Counted from the first letter of the stretch, positions 19,701 through 27,348 are shown. The stretch is 39,193 nucleotides of DNA from Thermoanaerobaculia bacterium (GCA_019911795.1 JAIOJS010000440.1:1-39193); one strand, 5' to 3'. Notes: generated by a model not told the origin, from the sequence alone. Numbers and translations are program-made.

Positions 19701-20893
19701 TCGGTCATCAACCAGGACCTCGCGCCGTCGATCACGGCGCCGTCGAGACGATACAGCGATTGACCCGGCAGCCTGGGGGCCGGCTCCACAAAGACCTCGC
19801 CGTCGGCGAAGATGCCGACCGAAGCTGGGAGCGGGACTCCCTGCTCGAGCCCCCAACTACGCAGCGGGCTCTCGGAAACTCGAACCACGCCTCGAGTTGT
19901 CGTGCCGAGCCAAACGTTGCCCTCACGATCCTCGGTGGCGTACTTGATATGGGTTCCTACCTCGAGGGTAGCGAGTTCCACCGAATCTTCGGCCCGCTGA
20001 AGGTGGATGCGATCCTCTCCATCCACGAGCCAGATGCGCCCACGTCGGTCGACCAGGAGGGGACGACGGTTCTGGCGCGGAAACGAGCCAATGTGGACCA
20101 TGGCTTCGTCGTATACCTCGACCCGTTCCCCCAGGAGCCGAGCGAAGACGGTGCGACCGGAGATCGCGAAAGCCCGTTCGAAGGGCTCACCGGGAGGCCC
20201 CGTATTGCCGTCGCGGAGCCGCACCTGCCGTCCCCGCCGAATCTGGCCCCAGGCGTTTCCATCGGTGTCTTGCGAGAGGTAGACCACCGCCATGGCATCC
20301 GCTGCCAGCGGGATCGCATCACCGTCGTAGGTCAACACTGCCGCTTCGTTCTTTGCGGTATCTTTCACCCAGAATAGGTCGAGATCCTTGCGGGGCACGA
20401 GTTCGTCCTCGACGAGTTGCCAGACCAATGCGTGGCCAGGATTCAAGGGGTCGGTATAACGACTCGCCCAAAGCGTTCCATCGGCGTCCTCGACCAGACT
20501 AGCGATTCGGCTTCTCGGATACGGAGGGTCGCTGATTCGCTCGAACTCGCGCCCTCGGTAGGCGATCAAGTGTCCCTGCTCCGTACCGATCCACAACGTT
20601 CCGCTCGCCCCGAAGTGCAGGGCCGTGATTCGGCTGCCCGTCAGAATCCCTTCGGGGTCGTCGAGTTGCTCGAACTCGAGACCATCGAATCGAACGAGTC
20701 CGGTGAGGGTACCGATCCACAGAAACCCTACATCGTCTTGCACGATCTGGTTGACATGAGTGCCAGGTAGCCCTTCCGCGACTCCCCAAGCGGTGGCCTG
20801 AAGGGTCGGAGCCGGTAGAGGTCCGGTGGCCATGCCCACCGCACTGGTCGTCAGCCATCCCAAGAGCCAGAGAGTGGCATGCAGGGGTCGCAC
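16733..20893 (-). CDS. Hybrid two-component system protein (Reg_prop propeller, Y_Y_Y, TM, HisKA, HATPase, REC, AraC HTH)
   Basis: GVAEGLPGTHVNQIVQDDVGFLWIGTLTGLVRFDG repeats; GISHELRTPLTLILGPL H-box; LEVRDDGPGIP; LIVDDHPDLRRLVRRQL...LVLSDVMMPG; VNEVAYAVGFKSTAHFSNCFRERYQVRPS. GTG 20893 gives a signal peptide VRPLHATLWLLGWLTTSAVG; ORF-track start 21466 overlaps gene B antisense and is unlikely. Confidence 0.92.
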   Translation of the reverse strand: MRPLHATLWLLGWLTTSAVGMATGPLPAPTLQATAWGVAEGLPGTHVNQIVQDDVGFLWIGTLTGLVRFDGLEFEQLDDPEGILTGSRITALHFGASGTLWIGTEQGHLIAYRGREFERISDPPYPRSRIASLVEDADGTLWASRYTDPLNPGHALVWQLVEDELVPRKDLDLFWVKDTAKNEAAVLTYDGDAIPLAADAMAVVYLSQDTDGNAWGQIRRGRQVRLRDGNTGPPGEPFERAFAISGRTVFARLLGERVEVYDEAMVHIGSFPRQNRRPLLVDRRGRIWLVDGEDRIHLQRAEDSVELATLEVGTHIKYATEDREGNVWLGTTTRGVVRVSESPLRSWGLEQGVPLPASVGIFADGEVFVEPAPRLPGQSLYRLDGAVIDGARSWLMTDRRGRSWTFGGPGANRVPNPSSFHRLDMDGTWITEDPVDDGILWVASERSLQRVDARLAEGPRVTGDWPLAVNPALASDGDGGLWIGTADGLYRLRQDRLERFGKAEGLPVENVRAIHPDGKNGLWLGTYGGGLVHYDGKSFTAISTNQGLPEAVVSSIVADRFGAYWLAGNRGIHRVRSSDLEALVSGESDHLQVLSFGRDDGLANPETTGRPAVAGPDGRLWFSTFGGVIAVDPSAVARRERFLPEVVITEVHSSQEGSRPGPRITIPRRATRDLGFAFSAIHLTAPELLSFRYRLEPLDKEWILGTGRRIATYRDPPPGDYRFQVQARHSGKAWSEAVAEQRVIVLPRFRETWAFDLLLAVLALATIGIGWSLSTRQLRRRSRLLELAVRKRTAALATERDVVKRQAIRLGDLAESRSRFMAGISHELRTPLTLILGPLKDLSEDRLGRLPAAASEEVSTTLRNAERLHRLVDRLLGAARSEAELTRLHCREHDLAVFLQRLVEELQPLAERRSTTLRVIPPEGPCPVWFDELQLESVVINLIANAIKHTPQGSTVEVSLGVSEGDDGDVLLEVRDDGPGIPASEVPQLFERFYRGRASSQNSEGGFGLGLSLVREVVERHGGSIELTTGDEGTSFVVRLRQGRDHIQDGDLAPFDRHGAPLQKPSLILDDESSGSPLSVLPEASAATQASDGEGPGEERTTVLIVDDHPDLRRLVRRQLHPRYQVLEASDGSQALSMIEDELPDLVLSDVMMPGLDGYELCRAVRKNPETDFIPIVLLTARASPESRVEGLEQGADAYLAKPFHGDVLRATVAGLISSRQRLRDRFADLYSAGPTQPGPTQSGPTQSGAVEDASSPGQALSAEEKTVGPTDRDYLRRVGHAIETHLHEEDFNVDKLATLVFQSRVSLYRHLKRLLRVSASDLIREARLERAHRLLSQQEGTVNEVAYAVGFKSTAHFSNCFRERYQVRPSKVLHDDTTIETADAI
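17149..17193. repeat. 15-bp x3 minisatellite coding (GPTQ[S/P])n linker between REC and HTH of the HTCS
   Basis: cggactgcgttggac x2 + cgggctgcgttggac. Confidence 0.9.
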
Positions 20894-21266
20894 GCCACGT
20901 GACGACCAATTCTGGGCGGGATCCGAGTCCCTCAAGGCACGCCCCTCCGTTCGAGGTCCAAAGGGTAGCGGCGGGGACTCTTGGTGGTCAGTCCTTTCCT
21001 CTCCAGCATCAGTTGTTCGGAGTCTAACCTCCAACCGCAATGTCTCGAAGGTCGAGATGAGGTCGGAATGGGTCGGAATGTGCCTGCAGCGACGTCGGGC
21101 CCCTTCTGAAGGTCGTCGAGCCAACTGGTTGCGTCGACCGACCGACAAACCGCCCGTCCCTCGAGGTTGAAACGAATCCGCAAGCCAGAGAAACGCACCG
21201 GCATTCTCACCTAGGTATTGCCCTGGTACCTTGAGTCCTTCACACCGACAACATGGAGGACGAACG

Positions 21267-22682
21267 ATGCGGAACAAGGCGATCTGTACACTGACACCGT
21301 TACATTGGGGATGGAACCACCGGGTTCTGGCAGTCTTTCTTTCGAGTTTGACGGCCTCCTGGGCACTCCATGCCGATCTAGGAGCCCCGCTTCCCGTGTC
21401 TCCCGTCAGCGCGTCGGAGGTCGCCATGGTCGAGGCACAGTGTCCGAGCTTTAGTTGGACCACCACCGAAAATGGCGGGAGCTACGAGCTGGTCGTGTAT
21501 CGGATCAACCCAGACTCTCTCGAGCAAGCCCTCGACGAGAAGCCGGTACTCTGGGTGACCGTGCCGGGGGCAGCCAACAGCTGGACCCCAACGCTGGAGA
21601 GCTGTCTATCACCTGGACAGCGCTACGTGTGGTCGATCCGCTCCGGGGGCGATGAGAAGGCGCCCTGGTCGGAACCGAGCGTCTTCGAGATCGCTTCACG
21701 AGCCACCGACTCAGGATTCGAACGAGCGGTTGAAATCCTTCGCCGAGAGCTCGGCGTTCAGAGCGCAGATCAGCGAGTTGGATCCGCGCCAGCGGAGACC
21801 AACGAGCGAAGTCCTGCCGTTTCGTCGCGGCCCGGACCCGCCGCTCAGCCGGCAACTCAAGGCGGCGCCTCCTTCGACGTCGACGGGTCAGGGAACGTGG
21901 TTGCGAACTCGTTTAGCGGGAGTGGAGCAGGTCTCAGCGGAGTGGCGGCTGACACCGCCACTACGGCGTCGGCGCTAGCCGCAGATCCTTCGCGCTGTAA
22001 CGCTGGTGATGCCATGAACGGGATCCTTGCCAACGGTAGCCCCTCTGGCTGCCTCGATGTCGTGAGTGGCGCAGAGTTCCAGACGCACAAGACCTCGGCC
22101 GACCACGACGCACGCTACGCTCCCTTAACCGGGCAGCAGGTCACAGGTAACTTGAACATCAGGGCAACCCCGGGAAGCACCCTCTCTGGGGTCTTGATCG
22201 ATGGCGCATCGAACCTCAATTTTGCTCCGGCCATGACGGTCAAGGGTGTCATCGAGGTCGAGGGCGCCGTTGTCAACGCAATCTCCGTCGACGGTGTCGT
22301 CCTCAGCAAGTGCCGCTACGACTCGCAAGGGCGGCGATGGGACGAAGTCGGGATCTGGTGCGTCGATCCGACGGTCCGCAGCGCAGAGACCGGCCCGAAC
22401 GCCATTGAGATCTGCCACAACAAACAGGCTGTTCTCTGCCCACTGGAGGCCATCATGACTTGTGACCAAGCCAACGTCGGGAGCAGTTCGCTAAATTCTT
22501 GTGGCACGGTCACCGACTCCGCCGGCGCCATGGTCATTCGGACTTTCGGTCACGACGGTGACGGCTCGGGAAGCGCTTTCAATGAGCTTCTGTCGTACGA
22601 CGGCAGCGACAATTCGGTCGCACCGGTGAACAACGCCACGACGCTGCCCTTCTTCTGTTGTGCACTGTCGGCGGGGCTCTGA
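21267..22682 (+). CDS. Surface protein paralog B (same architecture as 13961-15460)
   Basis: ATG 21267 after GGAGGACGAACG; VSPVSASEVAMVEAQCPSFSWTT...LPFFCCALSAGL*. Confidence 0.88.
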   Translation: MRNKAICTLTPLHWGWNHRVLAVFLSSLTASWALHADLGAPLPVSPVSASEVAMVEAQCPSFSWTTTENGGSYELVVYRINPDSLEQALDEKPVLWVTVPGAANSWTPTLESCLSPGQRYVWSIRSGGDEKAPWSEPSVFEIASRATDSGFERAVEILRRELGVQSADQRVGSAPAETNERSPAVSSRPGPAAQPATQGGASFDVDGSGNVVANSFSGSGAGLSGVAADTATTASALAADPSRCNAGDAMNGILANGSPSGCLDVVSGAEFQTHKTSADHDARYAPLTGQQVTGNLNIRATPGSTLSGVLIDGASNLNFAPAMTVKGVIEVEGAVVNAISVDGVVLSKCRYDSQGRRWDEVGIWCVDPTVRSAETGPNAIEICHNKQAVLCPLEAIMTCDQANVGSSSLNSCGTVTDSAGAMVIRTFGHDGDGSGSAFNELLSYDGSDNSVAPVNNATTLPFFCCALSAGL

Positions 22683-22799
22683 AAGCGTCGCAGCTGAGAT
22701 TGGAAGGTATCCGCAAGCGAATGAATCGCACCGACACGGGCACCTGGATCTTGTCTTGGTACCTTGGATTCAATGCATCACAACATGGAGGATGAAGCG

Positions 22800-23186
22800 A
22801 TGCGAAACAAAGCAATATGCAAACGGTCGCGGCAACACTGGGGATGGCACCATCGGGTCCTGGCGATTTTTCTCTTGGGCCTGACGGCCTCCTGGGCACT
22901 GTATGCCGATCTGGCGGCTCCGCTTCCCGTGTCTCCCGTCAGCGCGTCGGAGGTCGCCTTGGTCGAGGCACAGGTGGCCTGCGACTCGTCCAACGTCGGC
23001 AACGGCACCGACAATTCGTGTGGTCACTACACCGACACTGCGGGTTTTGTGCAGCGAACTGGCGGCAAGATCCTTGCCGGCACGTCCAGCGATCAGCTGC
23101 AGTACGACGGAACCGACAACGGGGTCTCTGAGGTACTCGCCGGCTCTTTCCTGCCCTATTTCTGCTGCAAGGCGGTGACGCCGTGA
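22800..23186 (+). CDS. Mini-paralog C: signal peptide/N-terminus of B joined to the C-terminal Cys module
   Basis: MRNKAICKRSRQHWGWHHRVLAIFLLGLTASWALYADLAAPLPVSPVSASEVALVEAQ + VACDSSNVGNGTDNSCGHYTDTAG...LPYFCC. Confidence 0.85.
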   Translation: MRNKAICKRSRQHWGWHHRVLAIFLLGLTASWALYADLAAPLPVSPVSASEVALVEAQVACDSSNVGNGTDNSCGHYTDTAGFVQRTGGKILAGTSSDQLQYDGTDNGVSEVLAGSFLPYFCCKAVTP

Positions 23187-23653
23187 GCTGGAAGCGGTTG
23201 GACCTCGGTATCGGGCTCGGAGTTACTGTCGGGTTGCTCCTGGCGACGGGCGCGCTGGCCGACCCCTGCAGCGTCCCCGGGGACCACGCCAGTCTGTCGG
23301 AGGCCGTCGCCGACGTCGACTGTGATCCCATCACGCTCGGGGTCGGCGAGTTCCCGGCCTCCGTGCCGATCGGTCGATCGGTGTCGATCGTTGGGGCAGG
23401 CTCAGGGGTTAGCCTCCTCTGTGGGGCGGTCGATGAGCCGGTCATTGCGGTCCAGAGTCCTGCCGCGGTGACCCTCGAGGGCCTCGGTCTCCTCGCCTCT
23501 CCGGACTCTCTGCTGACCTCGGCCGCACTGACCCAAGAGGTCGGTGCCAGCCTCTCGATGGTGGACGTCACCGTCGGCGTGGACGTCTGTGGCTTCGACG
23601 GCATCTTCCGCGACGGCTTCGAGTCCGGCGACACGACCGCCTGGTCTCCATAG
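23183..23653 (+). CDS. Tagged partner protein C (beta-solenoid-like N-terminus + DGFESGDTTAWSP)
   Basis: GTG start overlaps previous TGA (GTGA); ADPCSVPGDHASLSEAVADVDCDPITLGVGEFPASVPIGRSVSIVGAG...IFRDGFESGDTTAWSP*. Confidence 0.85.
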   Translation: MSWKRLDLGIGLGVTVGLLLATGALADPCSVPGDHASLSEAVADVDCDPITLGVGEFPASVPIGRSVSIVGAGSGVSLLCGAVDEPVIAVQSPAAVTLEGLGLLASPDSLLTSAALTQEVGASLSMVDVTVGVDVCGFDGIFRDGFESGDTTAWSP

Positions 23654-23661
23654 TAGGGGAA

Positions 23662-23723
23662 CTCCTCCCCGGGGTTCTGCCCTACGAAGCCAACGGGCGC
23701 TTCGCGCTGAATCCGGGGAGGAG
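23662..23723. other. Long nested inverted repeat (possible structured RNA or terminator-like element)
   Basis: ctcctccccgg (23662-23672)/ccggggaggag (23713-23723) outside, cgaagc (23685-23690)/gcttcg (23699-23704) inside; competing GGGGA-actcc-TCCCC at the 5' side. Confidence 0.6.
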
Positions 23724-23800
23724 GGACAGGCGGGAATCGGACCGGTCGCAACGCGGCGCCGCTAACCCCGGGACCGACTACACCCTCCCGGAGCCTGAGA

Positions 23801-23825
23801 CGCCCCCAACATCGGGGGCGTTTTT
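23801..23825 (+). terminator. Rho-independent terminator
   Basis: CGCCCCC-aacatc-GGGGGCG followed by TTTTT. Confidence 0.88.
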
Positions 23826-24133
23826 CTTTGGCCACACCAGAGAGCGCAACCACGGCCGCGACCCTTTCGCAAGCGGGCCGTCGGCAGGGTCTCGCCTCCG
23901 CGGGGAGACCACGGACCGGTCCGCTGACCTCGACTCCGGGCGTCTCTGATTTCGCAGCGTTGTGCAGGTTCCGATCGTGGGTATCGGCGCGGGAATGTCG
24001 TGTCCTGCACCCAGACGTCGTGTTGATAGATAGGGAGCAGCGAGAAACGGGTCCAACGAGACGCTCTTGCTTGGCTGTCCACTTCGCGGGTGCATCAGTG
24101 AGTCCCGCCCACTATTCCAACAGGAGATCGGAA

Positions 24134-25276
24134 ATGAGCATCAAGACTCTTGGATCCTTCGTACTCGTCGCAGTTCCGCTGCTGCTACCTCAGCTCGCCC
24201 AGGCGCAGACCCCCTTCATCCTCGATGACTTCGAGAATCATGTCGTCGGGCAGCCTCCCGGTTTCCCCCAAGAGGGAAGTCGACTCGACTTCGGTGCGGG
24301 AGTGTTGACCGTCGTAGATACCCTCGGCAGCCAGAGACTTCAAAGCGTCGACAACCATCCGGACAGTGGCTTTGCTCACCAGTGGGTTGCTTCCAGTTCC
24401 TCCCAATCCTTTGTGTTGACCTATGACTTCAGGATCGAGTCCTCGACGACCACTAGCAACTCTCCCATCGCCGATCAGGACCTTCGGGGAAATACCGCCG
24501 GCTCGACCACGGCCGTCGTGCTCCAATGGCTTGGCAACGGAGATGTCGACGTCACTACCGCCGGACTCAGCACCACCGTGGCGACTTGGACACCGCAAAC
24601 GACCTACTCCGTCCGTCTCGGGCTCGACTGCTCGTCGGACACCTTTGACGTGAGCGTCAACGGAACGATGTTCTATTCTGGCCAATCTCTTGGGGCGGAT
24701 TGTCTTACCTTTCACAGCGCCCGACACGCGAGCTACTTTGAAGCCATCGTCACGACCACCATCGACGATGTGACGGTGGCCCCCGAGACTCCCCCGCTCT
24801 TCGCCGATGGTTTCGAATCGGGAGATCTCACCGCATGGGGAGGGCCCCCAAGCCCTCCCGGCGACTCTTGCGCGACCGCACCTTCGATCATGGCTGGAGG
24901 CACCCTCATCGGGGATCTTGCCCAGTATGGAGCCAGTACGGTCTCCGATAGCTGTGGCACGGGAAACACCATCGATGCCTGGTACACCTACGTGGCGCCC
25001 TGCACCGGCACCACAGAAGTGACGACATGCCATCCGGGAACCACGTTCGATTCGATCCTCTCGGTGTGGGACAACTGCCCAGCCACGAACGAGGTAGCTT
25101 GCAATGATGACGACGTGATGGCGCCGCCAGAGTGTGGCCTCGCGGGACTCAATCGGAAGTCGACCGCGGTCTATGCCGTCACGGCAGGATCCACGTACTA
25201 CTTCCGTGTCAGCGCCTTTGGCAACCCGCCAGGCAATCCCTCGAATTTCGAACTCTCAGTGACCTGCACACCGTAG
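24134..25276 (+). CDS. Secreted two-domain protein; tag motif internal, followed by a PPC-like domain
   Basis: AGGAGATCGGAA-ATG 24134; signal peptide ...LAQAQT; LamG-like FILDDFENHVVGQPP...; LFADGFESGDLTAWGGPP; then CATAPSIMAGGTLIGDLAQYG...SILSVWDNCPATNEVACNDDD...AVTAGSTYYFRVSAF. Confidence 0.82.
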   Translation: MSIKTLGSFVLVAVPLLLPQLAQAQTPFILDDFENHVVGQPPGFPQEGSRLDFGAGVLTVVDTLGSQRLQSVDNHPDSGFAHQWVASSSSQSFVLTYDFRIESSTTTSNSPIADQDLRGNTAGSTTAVVLQWLGNGDVDVTTAGLSTTVATWTPQTTYSVRLGLDCSSDTFDVSVNGTMFYSGQSLGADCLTFHSARHASYFEAIVTTTIDDVTVAPETPPLFADGFESGDLTAWGGPPSPPGDSCATAPSIMAGGTLIGDLAQYGASTVSDSCGTGNTIDAWYTYVAPCTGTTEVTTCHPGTTFDSILSVWDNCPATNEVACNDDDVMAPPECGLAGLNRKSTAVYAVTAGSTYYFRVSAFGNPPGNPSNFELSVTCTP

Positions 25277-25384
25277 CGCAGCCTGCCGTCACCGACTTCG
25301 GCGGATCCCCTGACGGAAGCTGGAGACGGAAGCTAGAGAAGCGAAGCGTCGGCCTTGAAGGACCCCGTAGACTACGACAGCAAG

Positions 25385-25878
25385 TAAACGTGGAACACGC
25401 CTGCCACCACTGTGTCACCGCCCACACCGGGATCGCCAAGAGCATGGGCGTGAACGACGAACTGACGGAAGCACTACGCAACGAAGCGCCACTGCCAAGC
25501 GCGCGCGCACCTGGAAGCACTGCGCAGCTTCACCCTCGACGTCGTCCGTGGCCGAGCACGGTGTCAAAGTGTCCAAGGCGTTTTACATGGGCCTGGGCGC
25601 GAATGCGGCGCTACAAACCGTGTTCGGCGCCCTGCAGGTTCTGCTGGGACTGCTGTTGGTCACCGGGCTGTTCCGCCGAATCGCGTATCCGTGCAGACTT
25701 TGTCGCTGCCGCTACGGCTCGAGGTGTCTGGAAATCGATTGTCGACCCATGGGGCTGGTTCCTCGAGGGAAGCAATGTCCTGCTCTATCCTTCGTTGATC
25801 GTCCTCGCCGCGGCGCTGGTGCTGCAGACGTTCCAGGAAGAGGACCCACTCTCCCTCGACGGTAGGCGAAACCACTGA
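25385..25878 (+). pseudogene. Decayed AhpD/carboxymuconolactone decarboxylase-like fragment followed by a frameshifted DoxX-like fragment
   Basis: NVEHACHHCVTAHTGIAKSMGVNDELTEALR (CxxC-xxxH), then LEALRSFTLDVVRGRA in another frame; ANAALQTVFGALQVLLGLLLVTGLFRRIAYP then WKSIVDPWGWFLEGSNVLLYPSLIVLAAALVLQTF in a different frame. Confidence 0.7.
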
Positions 25879-25914
25879 CCTCGGACTTCCCCACTGCCTC
25901 GTCCCACTCGCCCG

Positions 25915-26316
25915 CTATTCCTCCAGCTGGAGATCGATCCGTTCAACTTGTCCCTCGATCGCAAGCTCGAGTACCGAGTACTCCCAGCGACCGGCACTCT
26001 TCGTCGCTTCGAGGTAGAGGGTTCCCTTGCCGATCGGTCCGTGCAGCGGAATCGCCAAATCCGCATCGCCCGACGGCCCCGAAACGTTGATCGAGCCGGA
26101 GATGAAGAACCCGGGCTCGATCGGCTCGCCAAGTGCTTCGACCACCGCCGAATCCGCTCGCACCGCATCCAGAGCGTTCTTGTAGGCATCGGACTGCTTG
26201 AGGCTGCCCATGACCAGCGCGACGAGGCCCACCACGGCCACCAAACCCACGACGACCATGCCGAGACAACCGAAAACGACCCACTTGACCCAGGGCTTGC
26301 GTACAGTCTCAGTCAT
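25915..26316 (-). CDS. Small membrane protein resembling the Coa1 family (cytochrome c oxidase assembly factor 1-like)
   Basis: N-terminal TM; SDAYKNALDAVRADSAVVEALGEPIEPGFFISGSINVSGPSGDADLAIPLHGPIGKGTLYLEATKSAGRW; strong GAGGAGGG RBS. Confidence 0.6.
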   Translation of the reverse strand: MTETVRKPWVKWVVFGCLGMVVVGLVAVVGLVALVMGSLKQSDAYKNALDAVRADSAVVEALGEPIEPGFFISGSINVSGPSGDADLAIPLHGPIGKGTLYLEATKSAGRWEYSVLELAIEGQVERIDLQLEE

Positions 26317-26791
26317 CTCTCACCCTCCTCTGCAATCATCAGTTCGACCCCGATGTGTGTCGCGTTGTGTGTCTCACCCACTTAGTCGCAGCTCGTTCTT
26401 TCTGGCGACGCTACCGAGCACTCTGCAAATTGGCTCTGTGAAACGGCTGGGGTATCCCCTGGGGGTAGCAATCGCGGTCGCGCAGCCTGACCGTCGTCGG
26501 CCAGTCGTCGGGTCGATGAGTTTTCCATCAGGAGACTCAATGATAGGGCTTGCGCGCACTGCCGACAAGGCTCGCAGGCCATCGGACCACTCGCCGAGCA
26601 AGGAGCATGGAACACCTCATCCCGCCAGCGCGGACGATCAATCCCACCCTGTTCACCCTCGCGGAGTGGCAAAAGCGACGCACTGGAGGGGACTCCTCCG
26701 CGAGGAGAATCGCAAGGCAAGCCAAACTGATGGTCCGAGCGCCTCTCGCCTGGCTGAACGGGTTGCGCGCTTGTGTCGAATCCGGCTCGAG

Positions 26792-26995
26792 CTAGGGCCA
26801 GACCTCGAATCCGGCCAGCCGGAAGTGATCGAAGGTGAAGGCGCGCTCAACCCTGAGACTCTTCATGACGGCGAACGAGAGGCAGTCCGTGAAGCTCACC
26901 TTCTGATCCGCGTAGACCTCGAAGAGTCCGAGGGCAACCCTTTCGAGTTCGGCTCCTGGCCTCTCGATTCGCAGGAAACGAGAGGCAAAGAGGGA
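26792..26995 (-). pseudogene. C-terminal remnant of a PIN-domain (VapC-like) protein
   Basis: Minus-strand frame: ARSLFASRFLRIERPGAELERVALGLFEVYADQKVSFTDCLSFAVMKSLRVERAFTFDHFRLAGFEVWP*; no full-length frame or antitoxin seen. Confidence 0.65.
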
Positions 26996-26997
26996 CC

Positions 26998-27348
26998 GTG
27001 CCCGACCAGCTCGCTACTGAATTCGGCTACGAGATGCGCCCAGACGAGGATCTCCTGAACAGGGTTGGCTACGAGTACTTGAACGAAACCCAGTTCGACA
27101 GTGCCGTCGAAGTCTTCGAGCTGGCGGTGGCACTCAACCCTGAATCCCCAAATGCCTATGACAGCCTCGCTGCTGGGCTGGCGGAGGCAGGTCGAGGAAG
27201 GGAGTCGCTGGCCATGGCCCGAAAGGCTTGTGAACTGGCACGGCAGTCCGAGGATCCTCGGCTAGAGGACTTTCAGAGTCACCTCACGTTTCTGCGAAGA
27301 GAGCTACTACAAGAAAGGATTCGGTCTTCGGCTGAGGAGTCGGACTAG
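26998..27348 (+). CDS. Short TPR-like protein or fragment
   Basis: LNRVGYEYLNETQFDSAVEVFELAVALNPESPNAYDSLAAGLAEAGRGRESLAMARKA; likely C-terminal fragment of a larger protein. Confidence 0.5.
   Translation: MPDQLATEFGYEMRPDEDLLNRVGYEYLNETQFDSAVEVFELAVALNPESPNAYDSLAAGLAEAGRGRESLAMARKACELARQSEDPRLEDFQSHLTFLRRELLQERIRSSAEESD

Noticed and set aside
19118-20377. 419-aa plus-strand ORF opposite the HTCS sensor region
   Set aside because: Antisense to conserved propeller repeats; no recognisable domain or RBS.
20894-21466. N-terminal extension of the HTCS ORF (MVVQLKLGHCASTMATSDALTGDTG...)
   Set aside because: It is antisense to the start of gene B. Similar antisense ORFs occur opposite A (14077-14286) and C (22778-23014) simply because the sense N-termini are conserved.
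23700-23795. Possible tRNA-like sequence on the minus strand (GGGAGGG...GGTCCGATTCCCGCC...CCCTCCT)
   Set aside because: T-arm stem does not pair and spacing to the acceptor strand is wrong; better explained by G/C-rich hairpins.
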